Positions 16,732-25,283 of a stretch of 39,910 nucleotides of DNA are shown here, in pieces; position 1 is the stretch's first letter; every line of letters begins with the position of its first letter. The notes below the pieces were generated by a model, which was not told the origin of the DNA, did not search any database, and was given only the letters and a program-made list of their open reading frames with translations. Source of the stretch: CAZRDB01 sp964598695 (GTDB taxonomy: Bacteria; Armatimonadota; Zipacnadia; UBA1398); contig CAZRDB010000020.1 in NCBI GenBank assembly GCA_964598695.1, positions 1 to 39,910 on the forward strand. Reading direction: 5' to 3'. A program made the translations under genes and the position numbers.

Positions 16732-17940
16732 CTAGCCTCGAAGCCGCCACTTCGCCTGGCGGAGAACGGCGCACGGCGAGCCGGCCATGACCTCGTACCA
16801 GACGGTGAGCAGGGCCCCGTCGGCCAGCTCGACGGTGGAGGGGTAGCCGAGGTCGCCGCCGGGCCCGTCGCCGGAGACGACGATCGGATCCGACCAGGTC
16901 GCCCCGCCGTCGGCGCTGACGCGGGCCTGGTTGCCGAACGGCTGTCGGCGGTGGCCGTAGGTCATCAGAATCCGTCCGTCCCGCAGCCGGGTGAGGAACG
17001 ATGGCAGGCCCCACACGCCGATCTCGTGGGGCGCCGACCAGGTCCGGCCCCCATCGCGCGACTCCGTCTGGAGCGTCTCGCCCTCGCTGTGGGCGTTGTG
17101 GTTGCGGAGATGGACGACGAGGCTCCCGTCGGTCGCCTCGACGGCATGGAGTTCGTGGTACCGGCCGGAGTCGTCGCCTTCGCGCGGCGCGATCTCCGCG
17201 AGGAAGCGGAACGTGACGCCGTCGTCGTTCGAGTGCCACACGCCGGTGCACCGTTCGTCGCGCTCGGGGTGCGGGCCGATGCCGGCGAAGAGGATCCGTC
17301 CGTCCGAGAGCTGGACCGGCCCGTGGCAGGCGTTGCATCGGACCTTCGTGGGGCTGCTCCACGAGGCGCCGCCGTCGTTGCTCCGCAGCAGCCACGATTG
17401 CTGCCCGCCGCCCGCGAGAAGGCTCTCGGGGATCGCGTCGTGGGCGGTCGTCCAGCGGGTGAAGCGCCCCTCGGACCACGTGCCCTTGCCGGCGGCTCGG
17501 GCCTCGACCTCCTTGCGGTACGCGGGCAGCCAGGCGAGCGAATCGAACCAGTTGAGCAGCAGGGCTCCGCTGGCGGTCTCGAGCACCCCCACGTCGCGAT
17601 CGTCGAGGACGCTGTCGTGGAGGACCACCGGCTCCGACCAGGTCTCGCCGTCGTCGCCGGAGCGGATGATCTCGGTCCGGCCGAAGGGGCAGACATGGCC
17701 CTCGCGGCCGCCCGAGTACCCGACGAGCAGCTCGCCGTCCGTCCGGCGGCAGACGGTCGGCCAGCCGTGGTAGAGCTCGGGCCGGTGCGAGATGACGGCG
17801 GTGGAGAGGATCTCGGCGCTGGGCATCGCGTATGCTCCCTCCCGCCCGACGAGGGCGAACGCGCCGCCGGCGAGGGCGCCGAGGCGGGCGAGGAACCGTC
17901 GGCGATCGCCGCGCGCTTCGTGTGGGGGGTGTCCGGTCAT
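16732..17940 (-). CDS. Tat-exported exo-sialidase/BNR-repeat protein
   Basis: The predicted protein has 402 residues. The ATG at 17940 has GAAGGGGA about 9 nt upstream; the open frame to 18258 overlaps the preceding gene and is rejected. R13-R14-R15-F-L followed by a hydrophobic Ala/Gly stretch is a Tat signal. Five Asp-boxes of the sialidase propeller are visible: SGDDGETW, SNDGGASW, SNDDGVTF, SRDGGRTW and SADGGATW. Other family features are the early 'R.DG.LLV.YSGGREGH' strand and a late 'YPSTVELADGALLTVWYE' strand. By family it would cleave terminal sialic acids or a related sugar; many planctomycete homologues have no proven substrate. It is the third gene of a minus-strand operon, only 26 bp after the TolB-like lipoprotein gene. 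Confidence 0.88.
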   Translation of the reverse strand: MTGHPPHEARGDRRRFLARLGALAGGAFALVGREGAYAMPSAEILSTAVISHRPELYHGWPTVCRRTDGELLVGYSGGREGHVCPFGRTEIIRSGDDGETWSEPVVLHDSVLDDRDVGVLETASGALLLNWFDSLAWLPAYRKEVEARAAGKGTWSEGRFTRWTTAHDAIPESLLAGGGQQSWLLRSNDGGASWSSPTKVRCNACHGPVQLSDGRILFAGIGPHPERDERCTGVWHSNDDGVTFRFLAEIAPREGDDSGRYHELHAVEATDGSLVVHLRNHNAHSEGETLQTESRDGGRTWSAPHEIGVWGLPSFLTRLRDGRILMTYGHRRQPFGNQARVSADGGATWSDPIVVSGDGPGGDLGYPSTVELADGALLTVWYEVMAGSPCAVLRQAKWRLRG

Positions 17941-17966
17941 CGTCTGCGTCCCCTTCCGCGGGCGCG

Positions 17967-19772
17967 CTACGGCCCCCACGCCGGCTCGCACGAGAGGCCG
18001 TCTGTGGTGAGCTGCCGCGGCGCGCTGCCGTCGAGCCCGATGCTGTAGATGTCCGAGGTGTACTGCCGGCGCATCAGGTCCTCGACCTTCAGCCCGGTCG
18101 GCTTGCCGGTGATGAGCGTGAACGCGAGCCGCCGGCCGTCGGGCGAGAAGCTGGGGTTGATCGCCATCTGGTTGGGCGCGACGCGCGTGATCTGGGTGAG
18201 GCCGCTGCCGTCGGCGTTGACGAGCCACAGATCGCCGGTGACGTCCTCGCTCATCCACGAGCGGCAGAAGGCGAGGCTCCGGCTGTCGGGCGACCAGGCG
18301 ATCGAGCCGCAGCCCACAAGCCAGGCACGGCCCATGGTCTGGGGCGAGGGGAGGAGACGCTCGCCGGCGACGACCGGCCGGAAGCGGGGAGTTCCCGCGA
18401 GCACGTCGGCCGTGTCGAGGAGGACGAGGTTCTCCATCGTCGGCTGGCCGGCTCCGCAGGCGATGCTGCGGCCGTCCGGGCTGACGACGGCCCCGACGAG
18501 GCTGGTGGCCCCGATCTGCTCGGGGCTCACCTGCGCGGCCGGGCTGCCGGTAGCGATGTCGTAGAGCGTCACGCTCGACGAGCCGCCCGTCCTGCCCAGG
18601 CCGCCGGTCTTGCCGAGCGTGCCCTGGTCGACGGAGTTGACGACCGACATCCCGACCACGAAGCGGCCGTCCGGTGTCAGGCTCGGCTTGCCGGCCGAGA
18701 AGGTCGCCTCGTTGATCGACACCTTGCCGAGGTCGGTCACCTGGTTGGCCTCGACAGGGCAGGTGAAGACCCGGCCCACGTTGGAGTTGACCCAGATCTT
18801 GACCCAGACGGAGTTGCCGGCGGCGACGTGCGGGATGACGAAGGCGCGCGGCTGGTCGCGGAGCGCCTCGATGATCTCCTGGGTCGCGCCGGGGGGCGCC
18901 ACCCCGGGATGAACGATCCCGAGGGCGCCCTGCGCCGTGATGTGGATCCCGGCGAGCGTCTGTTCCTCGCCGGCGACGATCGCGGAGGCGTTGTCGACCA
19001 CGATGCCCAGGATCATCCCGTAGCCCCGCGGAGCCGGACCCTTCAGCTCGTTCCCCGTGATCCGCATCGCGGGCGTGCCGTCGGTCGCGCAGACGAACAG
19101 ATCGGAGAGGAGGGCGCTCCGCTCGGGCCGGAAGTCGGAAGTGAACGCGAGGCGTGTGTAGTCGCCGCTCCAGCGGGGCTCCTTGAGCGAGGTGGCCGGC
19201 TCGCCGAGCAGGAAGGGTTGCTGGCCGCTCCCGTCGCCGGCCATCACGAACAGCTTCGGCGTGGGCGCGACGGCGTTGATCCCTCCGCCCTGGAGCTGTA
19301 GCGGCACGAGGCGCGTGAAGACGATGTGGCCCTCCTGCGTCGGCTCGAGCGCCGTCTGGGGCACGAGGTCGCCGGGGCCCGCCGCGGGCGGCAACGGGGC
19401 GGGCTCCTCGCCGTTCGGCTCGAGCGGGGCGGGACCCTCTCGCGCCTCGCGGGCGAACTCGACGACGTTGCCCGCCTCATCGGTGACCCGGATCGCGTCA
19501 TCGCCGGCTCGCTCGACACGCAGCCGCATCACGTCGCCATCCTCGGTGGTGAGCGTGAGGACGTCGTCCTCCATCCGGTAGGTCCCGCGATAGGTCTCGG
19601 CGCCCTCGGCGGTCCGGACGGTCTGCGTGAACGAGCCGTCGTCCTTCGCCTCGAACCGCACCTTCAGCTCGTCGGTCTCGAGCAGCCAGGCGCCGACGAT
19701 CTCGAGCGGGGCGGCCCGGCACGACGCCGCAAGCGTGAGAAAGAGCAACCCCAGGAGCCCGTGCAGCCGCAT
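17967..19772 (-). CDS. TolB/PD40-type beta-propeller lipoprotein with N-terminal lipocalin-like domain
   Basis: The predicted protein has 601 residues. It starts at an ATG with GGGAG about 9 nt upstream. The signal peptide ends 'TLAASC', which can be read as a lipobox with Cys18; cleavage after CRA is an alternative. Residues about 23-110 resemble a small lipocalin-like module ('GAWLLETDELKVRFEAKDDGSF', then 'GTYRMEDDVLTLTTEDGD'). After a Pro-rich linker come WD40-like/PD40 repeats such as 'WSGDYTRLAFTSD', 'SPDGRSIACG', 'WSPDSRSLAFCRS', 'NADGSGLTQITR' and 'SPDGRRLAFTLI'. An insert at about 225-300 ('GIHITAQGALGIVHPGVAPPGA') looks like a carboxypeptidase-regulatory-like beta-sandwich. The likely role is binding at the cell surface or in the periplasm; no enzyme motif is seen. 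It is the middle gene of an operon with an SGNH hydrolase upstream and a sialidase downstream. Confidence 0.82.
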   Translation of the reverse strand: MRLHGLLGLLFLTLAASCRAAPLEIVGAWLLETDELKVRFEAKDDGSFTQTVRTAEGAETYRGTYRMEDDVLTLTTEDGDVMRLRVERAGDDAIRVTDEAGNVVEFAREAREGPAPLEPNGEEPAPLPPAAGPGDLVPQTALEPTQEGHIVFTRLVPLQLQGGGINAVAPTPKLFVMAGDGSGQQPFLLGEPATSLKEPRWSGDYTRLAFTSDFRPERSALLSDLFVCATDGTPAMRITGNELKGPAPRGYGMILGIVVDNASAIVAGEEQTLAGIHITAQGALGIVHPGVAPPGATQEIIEALRDQPRAFVIPHVAAGNSVWVKIWVNSNVGRVFTCPVEANQVTDLGKVSINEATFSAGKPSLTPDGRFVVGMSVVNSVDQGTLGKTGGLGRTGGSSSVTLYDIATGSPAAQVSPEQIGATSLVGAVVSPDGRSIACGAGQPTMENLVLLDTADVLAGTPRFRPVVAGERLLPSPQTMGRAWLVGCGSIAWSPDSRSLAFCRSWMSEDVTGDLWLVNADGSGLTQITRVAPNQMAINPSFSPDGRRLAFTLITGKPTGLKVEDLMRRQYTSDIYSIGLDGSAPRQLTTDGLSCEPAWGP

Positions 19773-19843
19773 CGTCCATCTCCCATCCGTGTGTCGTGGG
19801 CCGGGATGCGGGGCGCGCCCCCGGCCGCGGGAGCCGCTCCGCG

Positions 19844-20662
19844 CTACGCTTCGCCCTCGTGGGCCGGAGGGGTCGCGCGCGCCTGCATCGCCTCGAACAG
19901 CCGGTCGGCGATGAATCGCATGCCCTTGTCGCCCGGGTGGCCGGTGATGATCCCCGTGTAGTAGGGCTCCGCGCTCGCCAGGTTGGCCGGGTCGTGGCCG
20001 AACGCGCTCATGTCGACGAAGGCGCGGTGCTCGGGGTCCTCGGCACAGACCTCACGCTTGATCTCGTCGATCACCCCGCCCGGGCCGAGGATCTGGCCCG
20101 TGACGAAGACCATCGGCGCGCCGGTCGCGTCGAGCCCGGCCAAGAGCCGACGCAGGCCGTCCCTGAGGGCCGCGGGGTCGAGCGTGTCACGCGGGACGTT
20201 CTCGCCGAACTCGAGGACCACGAGATCGGCGCCGAGTGCGAGCTGCGGCGCGAGCCGCGCATCCTCATAGGTCGCGTAGTTCCGCTCGAAGATGTCCGCG
20301 ATGTTCACGAGGTTGGCCGCCAGCTTGGGAGCGTCCGGCCCCTCGGGGCTCTCGGACTCGGTCGCGCTGACGCGGAGCGCGACGCCCGTGCACTCCGCAA
20401 TGCGGTCCGCGAGGACGTGCACGTAGTCGGCCTCGGGCACGCTGGCCGCCATCCCGCAGTTGTGGAGCCAGCCGTAGGGCTCGTGGGGACCGTGCAGCGT
20501 AATGCTGTTGCCGAGGACCAGGATGCCCCCGGCGCGCATCGCGCCCCACATCGAGTCCTCCGTCCCCGCATCGGCGCGACAGGCGCCGGCTCCCAGTACC
20601 GCCCATGCCGTGAGCGCCGCCGCCAGTGCGCTACCGACGCACGGTGAACCTGTGATCGCCAT
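19844..20662 (-). CDS. Secreted SGNH/GDSL hydrolase (esterase-like)
   Basis: The predicted protein has 272 residues. The ATG at 20662 has a GAAGGGAGAG site about 11 nt upstream and gives a signal peptide ending GAGAC28, a possible lipobox. Block I of the SGNH fold is 'LVLGNSITLHG' with the catalytic Ser53. The 'VVLEFGENV' strand is near the expected block III Asn. Block V is present as 'GHPGDKGMRFIADRLF' with the catalytic Asp/His type arrangement near the C-terminus. This family usually removes acetyl or other esters from glycans. It is the first gene of the minus-strand operon with the TolB-like lipoprotein and sialidase; the spacer to the next gene is 71 bp. A carbohydrate esterase acting on decorations such as O-acetyl groups is a reasonable inference. 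The frame continues open to 21589, but that part overlaps the GH38 gene on the other strand and is a shadow. Confidence 0.85.
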   Translation of the reverse strand: MAITGSPCVGSALAAALTAWAVLGAGACRADAGTEDSMWGAMRAGGILVLGNSITLHGPHEPYGWLHNCGMAASVPEADYVHVLADRIAECTGVALRVSATESESPEGPDAPKLAANLVNIADIFERNYATYEDARLAPQLALGADLVVLEFGENVPRDTLDPAALRDGLRRLLAGLDATGAPMVFVTGQILGPGGVIDEIKREVCAEDPEHRAFVDMSAFGHDPANLASAEPYYTGIITGHPGDKGMRFIADRLFEAMQARATPPAHEGEA

Positions 20663-20842
20663 CTCGAGTCCCGCTCTCCCTTCGGGCCGGGGACTCGCCC
20701 GGTCCGGCAGCGAGGGTTCGCCGTGGCGGGCCGCGAGACCTGGCAGCGACGCGCGGTGGCGGCCCCAAGGGAACGCCAGCCGTCGCGAGGAACCTCCCCA
20801 CGCGCCGCCGACGGGCTGCGTCACTGAGAGGAGAGGCATCCG

Positions 20843-23323
20843 ATGCCGCGTTCCACGGTTCACCTCGTCTGCAACGCCCACCTCGATCCGGTCTGGCAGT
20901 GGGAGTGGGAGGAGGGCGCGGCCGAGGCCGTCTCGACCTTCCGTGTCGCTGCCGACCTGTGCGAGGAGTTCGACGGCTTCGTCTTCAACCACAACGAGGT
21001 GAACGTCTACCGCTGGGTCGAGGAGTACGAGCCGGCCCTGTTCGAGCGGATCCGTCGGCTCGTCCGCGAGGGCCGCTGGCACATCATGGGCGGGTGGTAC
21101 CTCCAGCCCGACTGCAACATGCCGAGCGGAGAGAGCCTCGTCCGCCAGGCTCTCCTCGGCCGGCGGTACTTCGCCGAGAAGTTCGGCGTCCGTCCGACCA
21201 CGGCCGCCAACCTCGACCCCTTCGGTCACGGTCGGGGCCTGCCGCAGATCCTCCGCAAGAGCGGGTACGACAGCTACCTCATCTGCCGACCGGGCCAGGA
21301 GGACTGCCCGATCCCCGCCGACACCTTCACCTGGGTGGGCGACGACGGCTCCGAGGTGACCGTCTGCCGCACGGGGGGCTACAACTCGTCCCTGGGCGGC
21401 GCGCGCGGCAAGGTCGAGCACTGGATGCGCGGGAACGAGGGGCGCGCGGTGGGCCTCGTGCTCTGGGGCGTCGGGAACCACGGAGGCGGCCCCTCGCGCC
21501 AGGACCTCCGGGACCTGGCCGCGCTCATCGCCGAGTCGGAGGCCGAGATCGCGCACTCGACGCCCGAGGCCTACTTCGCGGCTGTCCACTCCGCCGGTGA
21601 CCTGCCGCGCGTGGACGGCGCGCTCAACCCGTGGGCGGTCGGCTGCTACTCCTCACAGGTGCGACTCAAGCAGCGCCACCGCGAGTTGGAGAACGCCCTG
21701 TACTCGCTCGAGAAGATGTGCGCCGCGGCGTGGCTCAACGGCCGGATGGAGTACCCCGCGTCCGAGATCGGCGCGGTTCAGCGCGACCTCGCCGAGAGCG
21801 AGTTCCATGACATTCTCCCCGGCTCGTCGGTCCAGCCGGTCGAGGAGACCTCGCTGCGCCTCCTGGATCACGGCCTCGAGATCGCGAGCCGCCTCCGGGC
21901 GCGCGCCTTCTTCGCGCTGGCGGCGGGGCAACCCAAGGCAGCCGAGGGGGAGATCCCGATCCTCGTGTACAACCCGCACCCCTTCCCCGTGCGGCGCATC
22001 GTCGAGTGCGAGTTCATGCTCGCCGACCAGAACTGGACCGACACCTACACGCACCCGACCGTCTTCCACGAGGGGGTGCCTCTCGCGAGCCAGTGCGAGA
22101 AGGAGCAGTCGAACCTCCCGCTCGACTGGCGCAAGCGCGTTGCGTTCGAGGCCGATCTGGCGCCGTCGGCGATGAGCCGGTTCGACTGCCGCCTCGAACG
22201 GCTCGAGAGGCGTTCCCCGATGCCGACGATCGAGGGCGACCGCTACGTCTTCGTCGGGGAGGATCTCGAGGTGGAGATCGGCGCCGCGACCGGCCTGCTC
22301 GAGGCGTGTCGGGTCCGGGGCGTCGAGGCGCTCGGACCGGGCGCCTGCCGCCCGATCGTCCTCGCCGACGACGAAGACCCCTGGGGGATGCGCGTGCGGG
22401 GCTTCCGGGAGGTGGTCGGCGCCTTCACGCTGATGCCGCCGGAGCGGGGGACCCGGTTCAGCGGCCTCCACGGCGCGCCGATCCCCTCGGTGCGCGTCGT
22501 GGAGGATGGCAGCGTCCGAACGGTCGTCGAGGCGGTCCTCGAGTTCGGCGACTCCCAGCTCTGCCAGCGGTACAAGCTCCCCAAGCGCGGCACGCGGATC
22601 GAGGTCGAGACGCGGGTCCATTGGGCGGAGAAGGACCGGATGCTCAAGCTCGCGCTGCCCCTCCCCGATGCTCCCAGCCGCCTCCTCGGCCAGGCCGCCT
22701 ACGCGGTTGACGATCTCCCGACCAACGGCGACGAGGGTGTCGCGCAGAAGTGGGTTGCGGCGGTCTCGCCCGATGGCTCGCGGGCGCTGACCTGCACGAA
22801 CGCCGGCGCCTATGCCGTGAGCCTGGCAGGCTCGGAGCTACGGCTGACGCTGCTGCGGTCCCCCGCCTACTGCGGCCACCCCATCTGCGAGCGCCACATC
22901 GTCCGCCAGGACCGGTACAGCCCCCGGATCGATCAGGGCGAGCGCCTCTTCGCGTTCTCCCTGGACGCCGGGGCCGCGGCCGAGCGGCTCGCGGCCGTCG
23001 ATCGCGAGGCCCTGGTCGAGAACGAGCGACCGTTCGCCCTCTCGTTCTTCCCTTCGGGCTCGGGCGACCCGCCCGAGCCGTTGGCCACGCTGAGCGATGC
23101 CGTCGTGCAGATGGCGTGCGTGAAGCGCGCCGAGGACGGCGACGACCTGATCGTGCGTCTCTTCGAGCCGACCGGCACGGGGCGAACGACCACGCTGACC
23201 CTGCCCGTGCTGGGCCTCAGCACGGAGCTGACGCTCGCGCCCTTCGAGATCCGCACGCTGCGGGTCTCGCCCGCGACCGGCACGTTCCAGGAGGCCGATC
23301 TGATGGAGGAGGCGCTCCCCTGA
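20843..23323 (+). CDS. Glycoside hydrolase family 38 alpha-mannosidase-like enzyme
   Basis: The predicted protein has 826 residues, within the family's range. The start ATG has a purine-rich GAGAGGAGAGG site ending 6 nt upstream. GH38 landmarks are all present: 'NAHLDPVWQWEWEEG' near the N-terminus with zinc ligands H13 and D15, 'NLDPFGHG' with the nucleophile D125, and 'FHDILPGSS' around residue 325. The C-terminal half is the usual beta-sandwich region. No signal peptide is found, which fits a cytoplasmic enzyme acting on imported oligosaccharides. By family it hydrolyses alpha-mannosidic bonds with retention using a zinc ion. It is divergent from the SGNH hydrolase over 180 bp and is followed by a GH172 gene on the same strand, 102 bp downstream, possibly co-transcribed. 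Confidence 0.93.
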   Translation: MPRSTVHLVCNAHLDPVWQWEWEEGAAEAVSTFRVAADLCEEFDGFVFNHNEVNVYRWVEEYEPALFERIRRLVREGRWHIMGGWYLQPDCNMPSGESLVRQALLGRRYFAEKFGVRPTTAANLDPFGHGRGLPQILRKSGYDSYLICRPGQEDCPIPADTFTWVGDDGSEVTVCRTGGYNSSLGGARGKVEHWMRGNEGRAVGLVLWGVGNHGGGPSRQDLRDLAALIAESEAEIAHSTPEAYFAAVHSAGDLPRVDGALNPWAVGCYSSQVRLKQRHRELENALYSLEKMCAAAWLNGRMEYPASEIGAVQRDLAESEFHDILPGSSVQPVEETSLRLLDHGLEIASRLRARAFFALAAGQPKAAEGEIPILVYNPHPFPVRRIVECEFMLADQNWTDTYTHPTVFHEGVPLASQCEKEQSNLPLDWRKRVAFEADLAPSAMSRFDCRLERLERRSPMPTIEGDRYVFVGEDLEVEIGAATGLLEACRVRGVEALGPGACRPIVLADDEDPWGMRVRGFREVVGAFTLMPPERGTRFSGLHGAPIPSVRVVEDGSVRTVVEAVLEFGDSQLCQRYKLPKRGTRIEVETRVHWAEKDRMLKLALPLPDAPSRLLGQAAYAVDDLPTNGDEGVAQKWVAAVSPDGSRALTCTNAGAYAVSLAGSELRLTLLRSPAYCGHPICERHIVRQDRYSPRIDQGERLFAFSLDAGAAAERLAAVDREALVENERPFALSFFPSGSGDPPEPLATLSDAVVQMACVKRAEDGDDLIVRLFEPTGTGRTTTLTLPVLGLSTELTLAPFEIRTLRVSPATGTFQEADLMEEALP

Positions 23324-23425
23324 AGGTGCGTCGTGCCGCGCGCGCCCGAGGGAGGCGCCTGCAGGCCCCGAGCCGAAGCACCAGACCGTGGGATGTCATC
23401 ACCGGACCGGAGGTACGGCGCCGCC

Positions 23426-25033
23426 ATGGGTACTTCTCGCTGCCGTTCGGATCGTCGCCCCCCGCGCCTGGTCGCGGCGGTGGCGCTCGCCCTCTCCGCC
23501 GCGCTCGGGGCCGCCTCGGCGTGCAGGGCCGACCAGTTCGCCGACCTCGCCCGGCCCAAGGAGGGCCGCAGCATGAGGGCGACCTCGGCGCGGCGCGGCC
23601 CCGACGGCGCTTTCGCCCATGAGAACCAGGACGCGGAGGACGTGAAGCCGGGCGCGACGGCAGTGCTGCTCGATGCGGACGGCCCGGGAGCGATCACGCA
23701 CATCTGGTTCACCTTCCGCGGGCCCGAGACCAGCCAGTGGCCCGAGGGCGTCGCGAACCACCAGGAGTTGCTCCTCCGGATCTACTACGACGGCTCTGAT
23801 CGGCCGGGCGTCGAGGCCCCGATCGGCGACTTCTTCGCCTGTGGCTTCGGCCGTCGCTCCGAGGTGATCAGCCTGCCGGTCGTGGTCGAGGACGGCGACT
23901 CCTACAACTGCTTCTGGCGGATGCCCTTCCGGCGCCACGTCCGGGTCGAGGTCGTTAACGAGAGCGAGCGGACACTCCGCGGCCTCTACCACGCGATCGA
24001 CTGGCTGAAGCTCGACGCGCTCGCCGACGACACGCCCTACTTCTACGCCCAGTACCGTCAGGAGTACCCGGTCGAGCAGGGAACGGACTACGTCCTGCTC
24101 GAGACCGAGGGCGAGGGGCACTACGTCGGCACGGTCCTCTCCGTGCGAATGCGCAGCCCCTCGTGGTTCGGCGAGGGCGATGAGAAGATCACGATCGACG
24201 GCGAGGAGCGGCCCTCCATCTGGGGCACGGGGACCGAGGACTACTTCCTCTCGGCCTGGGGGCTCAAGAAGGCGAGCACGCCCTACTTCGGCACGCCCTG
24301 CTTCGACCTGCGCGGCCCCGGTGGCCACGTCTGCTCCTACCGCTGGCATCTCGAGGACCCCGTCGTGTTCCATACCGGGATCCGTGTCGCGATCGAGCAC
24401 TGGGGCTGGGTCTCGCCCGACGAGAACCCGCAGTACAGGAGCACGAGCTGGAACGAGCGCCAGGACGACTACGCGAGTGTCGCCTTCTGGTACCAGACCG
24501 GAGCGCCGACCTTCGCGGCCCGAGCGCCGCACGCCCGAGAGCGCGCCCTGCCGAGCCTCGATCGCGTCTTCACCGTGACCGAGAGCGTGGCCCGGGGCAG
24601 CGGCGCCTGCCGGCTGCAGAAGGCCCACTGGCTCGAGGGCGAGCAGGTGCTCTACGCGCCGCAGGACGCCGACAGCGCGTGGGTGGAGATCCCCTTCACG
24701 GTGGAGACGAAGGAGCCACGCCGGCTCGTGGTGCGCGGCACCCGGGCGTCAGACTACGGCACCTACCAGGCCTTCCTGAACGGGGTGAAGATCGGCCCGC
24801 CGATGAACGGGTACGCGGAGGCGATCACCGACTGGGAGTGGCACCTGCTGGACTTCTGGCCCGAGCCCGGGGAGTACACGCTCCGACTGGAGTGCATCGG
24901 CAACGACCGGCGATCGACAGGCTTCCTCCTGGGGCTGGAGTCGCTGCGTCTGCGGGAGCGCCGGCCCCGCGTCGCCGAGTGGGCGTTCGACCGAGACAAG
25001 GACTGGCGGACCGACCCGATCCTCTACCGCTAG
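23426..25033 (+). CDS. Secreted DUF2961/GH172 family glycosidase
   Basis: The predicted protein has 535 residues. Three in-frame ATGs exist (23333, 23393, 23426); the last is chosen because it begins a normal signal peptide (hydrophobic LVAAVALALSAALGA, cleavage near ACRA-DQF) and has GGAGG at 23409-23413. DUF2961 features are the 'FADLARPKEGRSMRATS' opening, 'ITHIWFTF', 'YYDGSDRPGVEAPIGDFFACGFG', 'MPF', 'SIWGTGTEDYF' with the acidic pair expected in the active site, and 'GGHVCSYRWHLEDPVVF'. Family members characterised in GH172 act on fructofuranose or arabinofuranose linkages; which substrate is used here cannot be told. A C-terminal jelly-roll-like domain ('RLVVRGTRASDYGTYQAFLNG') may bind glycan. 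It follows the GH38 gene on the same strand. Confidence 0.9.
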   Translation: MGTSRCRSDRRPPRLVAAVALALSAALGAASACRADQFADLARPKEGRSMRATSARRGPDGAFAHENQDAEDVKPGATAVLLDADGPGAITHIWFTFRGPETSQWPEGVANHQELLLRIYYDGSDRPGVEAPIGDFFACGFGRRSEVISLPVVVEDGDSYNCFWRMPFRRHVRVEVVNESERTLRGLYHAIDWLKLDALADDTPYFYAQYRQEYPVEQGTDYVLLETEGEGHYVGTVLSVRMRSPSWFGEGDEKITIDGEERPSIWGTGTEDYFLSAWGLKKASTPYFGTPCFDLRGPGGHVCSYRWHLEDPVVFHTGIRVAIEHWGWVSPDENPQYRSTSWNERQDDYASVAFWYQTGAPTFAARAPHARERALPSLDRVFTVTESVARGSGACRLQKAHWLEGEQVLYAPQDADSAWVEIPFTVETKEPRRLVVRGTRASDYGTYQAFLNGVKIGPPMNGYAEAITDWEWHLLDFWPEPGEYTLRLECIGNDRRSTGFLLGLESLRLRERRPRVAEWAFDRDKDWRTDPILYR

Positions 25034-25283
25034 GCTCCCCGCTCTACGTCGGTCGACCGAGCATGCACGACGCAGCATGACGGAGCGGCCCCTCCGCCGC
25101 GTGTCCGCCGCCGCCCTCGACTGCCGCACCGGGAACGCCGCCCGGCCGGCTGCGCTCTGGGCGACTCCCTCTCCTCCTGTGCGGTAGCGGCCGCGATCCC
25201 GCGTTATCGGCAGCACCGGCGCAACCCGTGCGCTGGTCGCCGCGCGACGCGCGGACGGATGCGATCGGATGGGAGAGGTTGCG

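Noticed and set aside
25164..25200. Third copy of the dispersed palindrome
   Set aside because: Only a left-arm-like CTCCCTCTCC is present; no matching right arm or GGGGTGAGG tail follows.
25034..25283. Possible small gene or RNA in the spacer before the BACON/TolB lipoprotein
   Set aside because: The only notable sequence is the palindrome TCGGTCGACCGA (25049-25060); no open frame with a ribosome site and no RNA family was recognised.
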